Of a stretch of 53,407 bases of DNA, positions 23,439 to 32,498 are shown piece by piece. The stretch spans positions 1 to 53,407 of the forward strand of contig JBFMBL010000015.1 of assembly GCA_040755195.1 (NCBI GenBank), given 5' to 3'. A program made the position numbers and the translations under genes. This DNA comes from SURF-55 sp040755195. GTDB taxonomy: Bacteria > Bacillota > Desulfotomaculia > Desulfotomaculales > Ammonificaceae. The notes below the pieces were generated by a model, which saw only the letters and a list, made by a program, of their open reading frames with translations, did no database searches and was not told the DNA's origin. Numbering within the stretch: the first letter of the stretch is position 1; each line of letters begins with the position of its first letter.

Positions 23439-24455
23439 TCAGTGAATACTTTCCGCCTCCAGGAAGGCATTGTACCAGTCAATGGTCCGGCGCAGACCTT
23501 CGTCCAGCGTAAAAAGCGGCTGCCAGCCGAGGATGCTTCTGGCCTTGGCCGCACTGAGGCGCTGGTGGTCGATTTCGTGTGCGGCTTCGTCTAGCACAAC
23601 GGGCTGAAGATCTGAACCCATAAGGTTTAAAATCCGTTGCACCAATTCCAAGACGGTCACCTGCACCTCACTGGAGAAGTTGAACGCCTGACCGCACAGG
23701 CCGGAATCGCCCGCGAGACGTTCGGCCAGCAGCATATAGGCGGCAGCGCCGTCCTCTATGTAAAAATAATCACGGGTATACCGGCCGTTGGAGCGGATGA
23801 CGGGGGGGCGGTTGCGCAGGACAGAGCGGATCGTCCCCGGCACGATGCGGTTCCAGTTCAGGTCGCCGCCGCCGTAAAAATTTCCGCAGCGGGTGATGGA
23901 AACCGGTAACCCATAGGTGGCCGCGTATGTCTGGGTAATCAGGTCGGCGCAGGATTTGCTTACATCGTAGGGATGGCGCCCCTGCAAAGGCGTTTTTTCG
24001 TTGTAAGGCAGCGTCTGATGATTTCCGTACGCCTTGTCCGAGGAGGCCAGCACGATCTGCTTCACCGCCGGGCTGCGCCGGCAGGCTTCTAAGAGCGACC
24101 AGGTTCCACCGATGTTTGTTTCGAAGGTGGAAACCGGATTGCGGTTGGCGATGTTGACGATAGTTTGCGCGGCGAGATGGATGACCGTGTCAACCTCGTA
24201 CTCTCCCAGGATGCGTTCGAGCAGGGCCCGGTCGCAGACATCGCCGCGCACCACCTTAACCCGTTCGATCAGGCGGGAGCGGTAAAACATGCTTTGAGGC
24301 ACCCGGTCACGGACCAGACAAACCACGTCGGCGCCCGCTCCAAGCAACCTTTGCACCAGCCATCCGCCGACGAAACCTGTAGCGCCTGTTACGAAAACGG
24401 GACGGTCCTGCCAGAAATGTCTGTTGGCGGCTGTCTTTACTTCCAGAGCTTCCAC
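23439..24455 (-). CDS. rfbG: CDP-glucose 4,6-dehydratase
   Basis: The 338-residue extended SDR matches RfbG. It has the NAD motif VTGATGFVGG (22-31), LASSDKAYG, the catalytic YDVSKSC and the RfbG-type RCGNFYGGGDLNWNRIVP. It converts CDP-glucose to CDP-4-keto-6-deoxyglucose. The start GTG 24455 lies 19 bases inside the upstream rfbF gene after AGGAAGG; GTG 24476 is a possible alternative. Coupling with rfbF is as in known CDP-sugar operons. Confidence 0.93.
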   Translation of the reverse strand: MEALEVKTAANRHFWQDRPVFVTGATGFVGGWLVQRLLGAGADVVCLVRDRVPQSMFYRSRLIERVKVVRGDVCDRALLERILGEYEVDTVIHLAAQTIVNIANRNPVSTFETNIGGTWSLLEACRRSPAVKQIVLASSDKAYGNHQTLPYNEKTPLQGRHPYDVSKSCADLITQTYAATYGLPVSITRCGNFYGGGDLNWNRIVPGTIRSVLRNRPPVIRSNGRYTRDYFYIEDGAAAYMLLAERLAGDSGLCGQAFNFSSEVQVTVLELVQRILNLMGSDLQPVVLDEAAHEIDHQRLSAAKARSILGWQPLFTLDEGLRRTIDWYNAFLEAESIH

Positions 24456-25207
24456 GGCGCACGTCCTTCCTGCCACAGGCTTTCCAGCAGCCGCTTGTCA
24501 CGTAACGTATCCATGCACTGCCAGAAGCCTTCATGGCGGTAGGCCGACAACTGACGGTCCGCGGAAAGATGCTCCAGGGCATCCGCCTCAAGACTGCTAT
24601 GGTCTCCTGCGAGGTAGTCGAAAATCCCCGGTTCAAAGACCAGGAAGCCGCCGTTGATCCAGCCTTCGCCGATTTGCGGCTTTTCGGTGAACTTCGCCAC
24701 CACGTTGCCGTCGAAGACCAGACCGCCGAAGCGCGCCGGCGGGCGTACCGCGGTGATGGTGGCGATGCGGCCGAGGGAACGGTGCAGGCGGAGTAGCGCC
24801 TCCAGGTCGACGTCCGCAACGCCGTCACCGTAAGTCAGCATAAAAGCAGATCCGCCCAGAAGGGGCTCAAGGCGCTTTACCCGGCCTCCCGTATTGGTTT
24901 TTTGTCCGGTGTCCATCAGGTGGACGATCCAGTCCTCGCACTCTTTGTCGTAGATCCGGATGTCTCCGTTGGCCAGATTGACGGTCAGGCTTCCATTCAG
25001 CAAGTAGCAGTCAAGAAAGTAACGTTTAACCACCTCGGCCTTGTAGCCCAAAGCGATGATAAATTCTTTAAAGCCGTAGTGGGCATAATGCTTCATGATA
25101 TGCCATAAAATGGGCCTTTCGCCGATCTCAATCATGGGTTTAGGTTTGATCCCGGTTTCTTCAGCGAGACGTGTCCCAAGGCCGCCGGCAAGGATAACAA
25201 CTTTCAC
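24437..25207 (-). CDS. rfbF: glucose-1-phosphate cytidylyltransferase
   Basis: The 256-residue product is RfbF: nucleotidyltransferase signature LAGGLGTRLAEETGIKPKPM, then ILWHIMKHYAHYG and FMLTYGDGVADVDL. It makes CDP-glucose from CTP and glucose-1-phosphate. Length is typical. It heads the minus-strand sugar operon rfbF-rfbG-C-methyltransferase-rfbC-reductase-CmcI. Confidence 0.96.
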   Translation of the reverse strand: MKVVILAGGLGTRLAEETGIKPKPMIEIGERPILWHIMKHYAHYGFKEFIIALGYKAEVVKRYFLDCYLLNGSLTVNLANGDIRIYDKECEDWIVHLMDTGQKTNTGGRVKRLEPLLGGSAFMLTYGDGVADVDLEALLRLHRSLGRIATITAVRPPARFGGLVFDGNVVAKFTEKPQIGEGWINGGFLVFEPGIFDYLAGDHSSLEADALEHLSADRQLSAYRHEGFWQCMDTLRDKRLLESLWQEGRAPWKLWK

Positions 25208-25542
25208 AAAGTACCTCCGGTTCTAAACAAGTTTTACACTTTTTAAATTTATGAAGAACAGAAGTCAGTTGTTACTTTAAACTGTCCCCACAATTTAGGG
25301 TGTCGCCGGGTTTCCAAGCCGCTTTGCGGTGTTGCCGGCTTACGCGCATTGACTCGCTTAACAAAAGGAAAACAGGGTTGATAACGAAGACATGTTTTTG
25401 TTTTCGGGTTCGAATATGCGCAATGATGGTAAGAGCACCTTAAAAACATATTATTCGGAAATACCAGCCAAATGCCGACGAAGTTCGGGTAGGAAATTCG
25501 GAGGGAGACCATGAGAAAAACCCGCGGTCTCCCTACATAATC
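25208..25542. other. intergenic region between rfbF and the repeat-protein gene
   Basis: No coding frame is supported. A perfect hairpin (25502-25534) marks the 3' end of the gene at 25543-26328. A promoter for the rfb operon is expected in this stretch but none is clear to me. Confidence 0.4.
25502..25534 (-). terminator. hairpin downstream of the repeat-protein gene
   Basis: AGGGAGACC (25502-25510) pairs perfectly with GGTCTCCCT (25526-25534), just past the stop at 25543. There is no clear T-tract after it on the minus strand, so it may be a leaky terminator. Confidence 0.5.
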
Positions 25543-26328
25543 TTAGGTCTGGGACTGGAAGAATATGTTCAGGGTGACGGTGCTGGCGGCGTCGACAGCG
25601 GCGTAGTATACCCGTGCGTACTTCAGGAAGATCGATGAGACCAACGCGGTGACGTCACCCGTGTTCAGTGTGGTCGGGCCGGCGTGGTCGATCCAGCTTG
25701 TAGCATCCGGGCTGATCTGGAGCTTGACGGTCGCCGGGGCAATGGTCGTGGAGGCGTTGACAACGCCGAAGGTAAAGGTCGGCCATTCCATGACGTTGTA
25801 AGTAGTATCCGGTCCGCCGGCGGTGCTTGAAAAAACTCTGGTTGCTGATACGTCGGATGTTGCGACCCCCATTTCTACAGCCAGGCCGGTACTGGTGATC
25901 AAGAGGCCGTTGGCCGGCGGGGTGATCGCCAAGCCGGCGGCGGATGCCGTTACGATGAGGCCGTTGGCCGGACCCGTGACCGCCAGGCCGGCGGCGGAAG
26001 CCGTTACGATGAGGCCGCTGGCCGGACCTGTGATCGCCAGGCCGGCGGCGGATGCCGTTACGATGAGGCCGTTGGCCGGACCCGTGACCGCCAGGCCGGC
26101 AGCGGACGCCGTTACGATGAGGCCGTTGGCCGGACCCGTGACCGCCAGACCGGCGGCGGACGCCGTCACGATGAGGCCGTTGACCGGGCCCGTGACTGCC
26201 AGGCCGGCAGCGGAGGCGGTCACCACGATGTTGCCTTCGGAACTGGTATTCAGAGCCACATCCTGATTGCCGTAAATCTTGACCCGCGCCTGGTCGGCAT
26301 TGTCCTGAAAGATTTTGAAGTTAGGCAA
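25543..26328 (-). CDS. repeat protein with DUF6385-like C-terminal domain
   Basis: I start at TTG 26328, eight bases after AAAGGGGGG, giving 261 residues. After NFKIFQDNADQARVKIYGNQ comes a run of six 18-residue repeats of the form GLIVTASAAGLAVTGPAN plus a partial seventh. The C-terminal domain (about 150-261) has FTFGVVNASTTIAPATVKLQ, ISPDATSWIDHAGP and FLKYARVYYAA, ending NIFFQSQT. It resembles the protein at 15550-16005. The nine-residue sub-pattern GLxVTxxxx suggests a beta-solenoid stalk. No signal peptide; a spore-surface or export-independent location is possible. Function unknown. Confidence 0.75.
   Translation of the reverse strand: MPNFKIFQDNADQARVKIYGNQDVALNTSSEGNIVVTASAAGLAVTGPVNGLIVTASAAGLAVTGPANGLIVTASAAGLAVTGPANGLIVTASAAGLAITGPASGLIVTASAAGLAVTGPANGLIVTASAAGLAITPPANGLLITSTGLAVEMGVATSDVSATRVFSSTAGGPDTTYNVMEWPTFTFGVVNASTTIAPATVKLQISPDATSWIDHAGPTTLNTGDVTALVSSIFLKYARVYYAAVDAASTVTLNIFFQSQT
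25903..26226 (-). repeat. six 54-bp in-frame tandem repeats
   Basis: Six near-identical 54-bp units encode the 18-residue repeat of the surface-type protein. Differences between units are mostly single bases, implying recent expansion or homogenisation. Changes in copy number would keep the reading frame. Confidence 0.9.
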
Positions 26329-26437
26329 GAGATTCCCCCCTTTACAGGAATTACCTTTTACCCACATGTTATGTTGGATTGCGCAGGAACGTCACCATTG
26401 TGCCGGCATATATTGACTTTAAAAGCCCGCACGGAGA

Positions 26438-28429
26438 GTGAAAGTGATATCTATGGGGAGCCGGATCAGCCTTTGTATGATTGTGAAGGACGAGGCACGA
26501 AACCTGCGCCGTTGCCTTGAAAGCGTGGTTGGGGCGGTGGACGAAATCATTGTTGTCGACACCGGTTCCTCCGACGACACTTACAAGATTGCAGGGCAAT
26601 ACGGCGCCAGGGTTTATTCGTTTCCCTGGAACGAGAATTTCAGCGACGCGCGAAATGCTTCGTTGGAGCCGGCTACGGGGGACTGGATATTATTCCTGGA
26701 TGCCGATGAGGAACTGGCGCCGGAGAGCAAAGAGGTATTAAGAAGGATCACCGCGGACGATACGGTTGAAGGCTATTTTATCAAGATAATTAATTATATT
26801 GGGAACGAAGGTTGTTTCGAGCCGAGCCCGGATATAATTTTCCGTCTCTTCAGGAACCGGCGGGAATACAGGTTCCGCGGCGCGATTCATGAACAGATTG
26901 CGGACGTCATCCTGGAAAAAAACAGCCGGGCTAAATACCAGATCGCCGAGGACATGGTTATCTTGCACTACGGGTATCTCAACCAGCAGATCGAAGCCAA
27001 GGATAAGAAAAGCCGGAACCTCGCCATTATTGAACGGGAACTCGCCGGTGCCCCCGACAACCGCCTGCTGCGTTACCACTACGGCGTGGAACTGTACCGG
27101 GCGGAGAGGTACAAAGAGGCGGCGGCGGAACTGTTTAAGGCGGCCGAAGGCCTCGATTCCCAAACCGTATACCTGCCGAAGTTGCTGCGTTACATTGTCC
27201 TGTCTTATCATTCTGCACAGATGCCGGAAGAGGCTCTGGATGTCGTCCGGCTGGGCTTGAGTCTTTTTCCCAATTACGCCGACCTGTATTACTATGGTGG
27301 GGTGGTGAGTTTTGAGAAAAAGGATTATGCCCAAGCTTACGACTTCTTTCAAGGGGCGCTGGCGATGCCCGAGCAGCCGGCCTACTATGCCCCGTTCAGC
27401 GGAATGCGGGGGTTCCGCTGCTACTACCAGCTCGGGCGGCTGGCTGAGGTCTTTGGCAACGAACAGGAAGCGATGCGTTACTACGTTCTAAGCCTGCGCG
27501 ACAATCCCTCCTTTGTCATTCCCCTGGAAAGCATCACCCGCCTCTTAGAGCCGCACCAGGACCCGGTTTACGCGCAAACCTGCCTGGAGAAGCTTTGCGA
27601 CTTCTCGGTTCCTGATGCCAGCCTTCTCATAGGACAGATTCTCTTCCGCGAATCCGCCTACGAACTCGCCCTGGATTATATTGAACGGGCGATGGCGCAG
27701 CGGGAGGTTGCGGCGGAGGTAAAGCTCTGGAAGGTGATCTGCCTTATCCAACTGCGCCGATATTTTGAAGCCCTGAAGATTTTAGATTCTTTTGGTCCGG
27801 ATCACCGCCTGTACCCGCTGGCCAAACTGAACAAAATCTTTTGTTTTTGGATACAGGGGAACCGCCGGAAGGTAAGGCCGCTGGTGGAAGAACTATTTGC
27901 CCTCGGGCTTTCCGCCGAGACCGGCGCGGTAGTCGGCCTTTTACGGGACTCTCTTGGCCGTTACCGGTTTGCGAAGGTAACCCTGGGCGACGAGGGAATG
28001 TCCTTGCTTCTGGACATTGTTGCACGCACCCTGCACCTTCGGGAGAAGCAGCGCGCAGCGGCGCTTCTGGCCGGCCTGAGCGAGGAGTGCCTGGCAAGAA
28101 ACGCTCAGGCCGTTGGCCGGCTTTTTTACCGTTACGGTTTTTTGGAAGAAGCGGAAGACTACTTTTTTATCGACCTGAAAAACAACCGGGAAAGTGTGGA
28201 AACGCTTTCAAAGTTGGCGGAAATCAAACAAAAACAGGGCGCGTATATCAGGGCGGCCGATCTGTATCGCCAGGTCATTGCGATTGAACCTGGGGAACCG
28301 CGGCACTACGTGAAGCTGATCAAACTTTACGAGGAAATGCGGCGTGAAATTCTAAAAACAGCGTCGGAACAATACCCCGGGGTGCCCGTTTTCCGCGAGC
28401 TTTTGGAGGAGGCGGAACGGGCAACATGA
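26438..28429 (+). CDS. family 2 glycosyltransferase with TPR-like C-terminal part
   Basis: The 663-residue protein has a GT-A domain with SLCMIVKDEARN, DTGSSDDT (41-48) and DADEE (88-92), followed by FRGAIHEQI. A long helical repeat region fills about 200-663 (LLRYHYGVELYRAERYKEAA, FLEEAEDYFFIDLKNN). It is a close paralog of the next gene and of 16520-18412. The start is uncertain: GTG 26438, GTG 26444 (best placed after GGAGAG) and ATG 26453 are all in frame. It is divergent from the repeat-protein gene and 82 bases before the next paralog. Confidence 0.9.
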   Translation: MKVISMGSRISLCMIVKDEARNLRRCLESVVGAVDEIIVVDTGSSDDTYKIAGQYGARVYSFPWNENFSDARNASLEPATGDWILFLDADEELAPESKEVLRRITADDTVEGYFIKIINYIGNEGCFEPSPDIIFRLFRNRREYRFRGAIHEQIADVILEKNSRAKYQIAEDMVILHYGYLNQQIEAKDKKSRNLAIIERELAGAPDNRLLRYHYGVELYRAERYKEAAAELFKAAEGLDSQTVYLPKLLRYIVLSYHSAQMPEEALDVVRLGLSLFPNYADLYYYGGVVSFEKKDYAQAYDFFQGALAMPEQPAYYAPFSGMRGFRCYYQLGRLAEVFGNEQEAMRYYVLSLRDNPSFVIPLESITRLLEPHQDPVYAQTCLEKLCDFSVPDASLLIGQILFRESAYELALDYIERAMAQREVAAEVKLWKVICLIQLRRYFEALKILDSFGPDHRLYPLAKLNKIFCFWIQGNRRKVRPLVEELFALGLSAETGAVVGLLRDSLGRYRFAKVTLGDEGMSLLLDIVARTLHLREKQRAAALLAGLSEECLARNAQAVGRLFYRYGFLEEAEDYFFIDLKNNRESVETLSKLAEIKQKQGAYIRAADLYRQVIAIEPGEPRHYVKLIKLYEEMRREILKTASEQYPGVPVFRELLEEAERAT

Positions 28430-28511
28430 GCCCATCCCCTGGTTTGGTAATGATTAGCTTAAATAACCTGCTGCGGCGCTACGGTTGGGGTGCCGCGAGG
28501 GGACTCTACCT

Positions 28512-30023
28512 ATGATCGAAAGGCCGTCGTTGAGCCTGTGCATGATCGTCCGGAACGAGGAGGCCTGCATCGCCTCGTGCCTTGAAAGCGTGCGCGATCT
28601 GGTACGGGAAATGATCATCGTTGATACCGGCTCGGTAGACGGAACACGGGAGCTGGCCGAGCGCTTTGGGGCCAGGATCTATTCTTTTTTGTGGAACGGG
28701 GATTTTGCGGCCGCCAGGAACTATTCCCTTACCCATGCCACATGCGATTGGATCCTGGTCCTTGATGCCGATGAGGTTCTGGAGCCGGTTTCCCCGGAAA
28801 CACTTGCCGCTCTGCTTGAAGCTCCGGAAGTCGAGGGATATTTTGTTCATATCCAAAGCCGTCTGGATGATGGCAGCGCGGCTAAGGATAAGGTCGTAAG
28901 GCTGTTCAGGAACAAGCCTGTGTACCGTTTTACCGGAGCCATCCACGAGCAGGTTGCCGGAGCGATAAAACAATACAACAACGGAAAAGGCCTGGCCCTG
29001 TCCGACCTTGTTATCCACCACTTCGGCTACCTCGACCGCCAGGTTGAAACCAAAGATAAGCGGCGGCGCAACATATCCGTAATAGAGAAGGCACTGGCCG
29101 GTAACCCTGATGACCCCTTTCTCCTGTACAGCCTCGGTATCGAGTACTTCCAGGGCGGCGAGATTGTGAAAGGCATAGCGCCGCTTGAGAAGGCGTTGGC
29201 CTTGATGCACGGCGGCGAGGGTTATTTCCGTGAGGCGCTGGTCACCCTGGCTCTGGGATATTTGAGAGCCGGTCTTACAGAAAAATTGGCGCTTTTTCTT
29301 GACAAGGCATTACTTATGCTTCCCGGCGACGCCGACCTCCATCTTCTTAAAGGGGTTCTGGCGATGGGCGGCGGCTGTTACACTCCTGCGGTAGAGGATT
29401 TTCGTCGCGCCCTGGGCGGAGGGGGTCAGATCCTTCCGGTCCACCATATACATACGTTACTGGGGGATGCGTTAAAAATGCTGGGACGGTACGGGGAAGC
29501 GGAAGAGGAATACTTTAAGGCGCTGTGCCTTGCTCCACAGATGCTTTATCCTCTAACCCGGATTCTTGGCTTGAAACAACGAGGGAAAAGCCGAATAGAA
29601 TGGCTTGACTTGAGCCGGTTTAATCCCCTTTCGACCAAAAGAGCCCTGCGGGAAGAATTGGTCAAGCTCGGAGAGTGGGCCACGGCGCTGGTACTTTCGC
29701 TGCTGTCGGTGGCTGAGGCTGTCGGTAGAGGCGGCGGTGAACTGGTTGAGACCTGCCGTGAGCACTACTTTACAGTTCAACAGTGCAACGTTAACGGGTT
29801 TGTAAAGGGGTTGTTCAAAGATTTCCTGCTCGCCGCCGCCGGTGAGATGCTCGTATACGCCGAGGCAATGCACCATGACTTCTTTTGCGATTTGTTTTCA
29901 CCGGTGCAGTCGCTTTTTCAGCTGGCCTCGGGCAGCTTGGAACTGGTCGCTAAGGGGTTGTGTCCGGATTGGGGCCCGGCTTTGGAAATACGTTCGGCGT
30001 TCGAAGTTCTAAGTTCGACGTAG
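28512..30023 (+). CDS. family 2 glycosyltransferase with TPR-like C-terminal part
   Basis: ATG 28512 follows GAGGGGAC and is preferred to an upstream GTG. The 503-residue product shows SLCMIVRNEEAC, DTGSVDGT (38-45), DADE (85-88) and FTGAIHEQV, then TPR-like helices (LLYSLGIEYFQGGEIVKGIA, LLGDALKMLGRYGEAEEEYF). The C-terminal end LEIRSAFEVLSST is encoded by a GTTCGAAGTTCTAAGTTCGA repeat-like run that ends in the TAG stop, so the original C-terminus may have been replaced. Donor and acceptor unknown. Confidence 0.9.
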   Translation: MIERPSLSLCMIVRNEEACIASCLESVRDLVREMIIVDTGSVDGTRELAERFGARIYSFLWNGDFAAARNYSLTHATCDWILVLDADEVLEPVSPETLAALLEAPEVEGYFVHIQSRLDDGSAAKDKVVRLFRNKPVYRFTGAIHEQVAGAIKQYNNGKGLALSDLVIHHFGYLDRQVETKDKRRRNISVIEKALAGNPDDPFLLYSLGIEYFQGGEIVKGIAPLEKALALMHGGEGYFREALVTLALGYLRAGLTEKLALFLDKALLMLPGDADLHLLKGVLAMGGGCYTPAVEDFRRALGGGGQILPVHHIHTLLGDALKMLGRYGEAEEEYFKALCLAPQMLYPLTRILGLKQRGKSRIEWLDLSRFNPLSTKRALREELVKLGEWATALVLSLLSVAEAVGRGGGELVETCREHYFTVQQCNVNGFVKGLFKDFLLAAAGEMLVYAEAMHHDFFCDLFSPVQSLFQLASGSLELVAKGLCPDWGPALEIRSAFEVLSST

Positions 30024-30058
30024 AGAAACAAGAAGCATGCATCAACGGAGGAATCCGA

Positions 30059-31621
30059 ATGACTAGAGTGCTTATCGCCAGTCCGGTACGCCAGAAGCCG
30101 TCAATTCTTAAGGAATTCCTGTGGTCTTTTGATCAACTGGATAAGACGGGGTTGACGGTTGATTACGCCTTTATAGACGATAACGATGAGATAAGCGACC
30201 TGCTGCAGCAGTTTGCCGCGGGAAGGGACAACGTATGCATATTCCGGGCTGAAGAGGCACGAAGTGGTTACGTGTGTAATGAGACCACCCACTATTGGCG
30301 GGAGGATTTGATCTGGAAGGTGGCCGCCTACAAAAACCACTTCATTCAACTTGCGCGCGACGAGGGTTTTGACTTTTTGTTTCTGGTTGATTCAGACCTT
30401 GTGCTTCACCCGAAGACGCTGGTTCATTTGGTCGGGTTGGAAAAGGACATTGTTTCGGAGGTTTACTGGACCGTCTGGCAGCCGGGGAGCATCCCTTTGC
30501 CCCAGGTCTGGGTCGGCGACCAGTACCGCCTGCATCATTTGGGGCGGGGGGAGGTGCTGGACGAAAATGAGATCGCCCGGCGGCAGGCGGAGTTTCTGGC
30601 GATGCTCCAGCGCCCGGGAACCTACAAGGTGGGCGGGCTGGGGGCGTGCACGCTGATAAGCCGCAAGGCCGTCTCCATGGGTGTGTCCTTCAGCGAGATA
30701 TACAATCTGGGATTTGCCGGCGAGGACCGGCACTTTTGCATAAGGGCCGTTGCGCTTGGACTTGAACTGTATGCCGATACCCATTACCCGCCGTACCACA
30801 TATACCGGGAGTCCGACTTGCCGGGCATCGAGGCGTACAAGGGAAAACATTTTCCGGTAACCGCCGAAGACATGTCCTCCGGCGGTAAAGAGGCCGCGAC
30901 GCAGCCCGGGGAAAAAGGAAGCAAGATCACTTTAGCCATGCTTGTGAGAAACGAAGCGAACCGTTATTTGGAGATGGTTCTCAAACACACCGCGCGGTAT
31001 ATCGATAACGCCGTCATCCTGGACGACGCGAGCGATGACGACACCGTGGCGGTTTGTAGGGAGGCCCTGCGCGACATCCCCCTTACCCTGGTTTCCAACC
31101 GGGAACCTTCTTTTTGCAACGAGATCGTTCTTCGCAAGCAGCTTTGGGAACTGGCTGTCGGAATCGGTCCTGACTGGATTCTGATCCTGGATGCCGACGA
31201 GATTTTTGAAGACCGTGCGGTCCGAGAACTCCGGTCGCTTGCCGCCAACCCGGGAGTTGATGTTTATTCTTTCCGTTTATATGACATGTGGGATGAGGCA
31301 CATTACCGGGAGGACACTTACTGGAGAGCCCACCACTATTACCGGCCCTTTATGGTCCGGTACAAACCCGATTTTATGTATGAGTGGCAGGAAACACCGC
31401 AGCATTGCGGACGTTTTCCCTGGAATATAGGTGAACTCAAAGGGGCTACCAGTAGTCTAAGGCTAAAGCACCTCGGCTGGATGAAAGCGGCTGATCGCCT
31501 TGATAAGTACTACCGTTATAAAAAGCTGGACCCCGACGGGAAGTACGGGTTTATCGAACAGTATCTTTCGATCCTGGACCCCAAGCCGAACCTGGTGGCA
31601 TGGAGCGAAAAACCATCTTAA
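30059..31621 (+). CDS. two-domain glycosyltransferase (two GT-A domains in tandem)
   Basis: ATG 30059 follows GGAGG. The 520-residue protein carries two transferase domains. The first (1-270) has LIASPVRQKPSILKEF, the DSD metal motif (111-113) in FLFLVDSDLVLHP and an acceptor-site GFAGEDRHFC. The second (about 288-520) is family 2-like with KITLAMLVRNEANRYLEM, DDASDDDT and LDADEIF (about 375). Such fusions usually add two successive sugars or act on one chain in two steps. It follows two paralogous glycosyltransferases on the same strand and probably shares their transcript. Confidence 0.85.
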   Translation: MTRVLIASPVRQKPSILKEFLWSFDQLDKTGLTVDYAFIDDNDEISDLLQQFAAGRDNVCIFRAEEARSGYVCNETTHYWREDLIWKVAAYKNHFIQLARDEGFDFLFLVDSDLVLHPKTLVHLVGLEKDIVSEVYWTVWQPGSIPLPQVWVGDQYRLHHLGRGEVLDENEIARRQAEFLAMLQRPGTYKVGGLGACTLISRKAVSMGVSFSEIYNLGFAGEDRHFCIRAVALGLELYADTHYPPYHIYRESDLPGIEAYKGKHFPVTAEDMSSGGKEAATQPGEKGSKITLAMLVRNEANRYLEMVLKHTARYIDNAVILDDASDDDTVAVCREALRDIPLTLVSNREPSFCNEIVLRKQLWELAVGIGPDWILILDADEIFEDRAVRELRSLAANPGVDVYSFRLYDMWDEAHYREDTYWRAHHYYRPFMVRYKPDFMYEWQETPQHCGRFPWNIGELKGATSSLRLKHLGWMKAADRLDKYYRYKKLDPDGKYGFIEQYLSILDPKPNLVAWSEKPS

Positions 31622-31735
31622 CCCGTTTTTGGAATTGACGAGGCTTGCTTTCTGACCGATAAGCTTGTTTTATTTGGAGAGATACAAGTTGTTGTTTTGA
31701 GGCGAATTGACTAGAAGGAGTGGAAGGAACAACTT

Positions 31736-32419
31736 ATGAACGATATGGAAAGAATTATTTACAATCAGGGAGAGCGTCTCATACCGGGGGTTACCCATGA
31801 TGTGAGCGAGATGGTGCGTCATAAAAGCAGTTATAATTTTTTCAAGCTCATCATCGATCGTGATATCAGACAAAAACTGGCGGAAATCCCTGTGCGAGTA
31901 CTGGATTTCGGCTGCGGCGTTGGGTATGGGTGCGTTATGATCGCGCAGATTCCCGGAGTTCTTGTAACAGGAGTTGACGTGTCTCCAGAGTGTATCGTAT
32001 ATGCTCGAGAACACTATCCCGGGGCCGCTATCGAGTATCTTGTCATATCGACAGATTTTGTTCGAGCGATGCCCGAATACGACTATGTTGTGTCACGGGG
32101 TGTAATCGAGCACATACCCAAAGGCCTTGAGGTTGCAGCAAAGATGAAATGGAGAAACCGTCTATTATTCAACGTACCTTATGATGAGGCGCCGAGAAAT
32201 CCTCACCATCTCCTTCTTGGGGTAAAGGAAAAGGACTTCGCGAAATTCACCGATGCTGAGCTTTTTTACGAGGATTTAAATGGAATAACGTACGATGCCA
32301 AAACCAAGCCCGTGTCACCCAATATGATCACTTGCGTGTGCAGCAAACCATTTTTGCCCCGGGTTAGTGATATGGCGGTCTCCTTTCCTCTTCCTGCCTG
32401 GCCAGAGACCGCGGGCTAA
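31736..32419 (+). CDS. class I SAM-dependent methyltransferase
   Basis: The 227-residue product has SAM motif I VLDFGCGVGYGCVMIA, an acidic residue after the second strand in VTGVDVSPECIVYAREHYPG and the post-motif VVSRGVIEHIPKGLE. The ATG follows GGAAGGAAC. In a glycan cluster it probably methylates a sugar or lipid carrier, but the substrate cannot be read. It converges on the gene at 32499. Confidence 0.8.
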   Translation: MNDMERIIYNQGERLIPGVTHDVSEMVRHKSSYNFFKLIIDRDIRQKLAEIPVRVLDFGCGVGYGCVMIAQIPGVLVTGVDVSPECIVYAREHYPGAAIEYLVISTDFVRAMPEYDYVVSRGVIEHIPKGLEVAAKMKWRNRLLFNVPYDEAPRNPHHLLLGVKEKDFAKFTDAELFYEDLNGITYDAKTKPVSPNMITCVCSKPFLPRVSDMAVSFPLPAWPETAG

Positions 32420-32498
32420 GAGGGGGTGTGTAACGAGAGTTGATGCTCCGGGTTTAAGTGCTGGGCCGTGAATAGATGAATTTATTCTTTTCGACAAG

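Noticed and set aside
25903..26226. Possible CRISPR-like array
   Set aside because: The 54-bp units are contiguous and coding with no spacers, and no cas genes are present.
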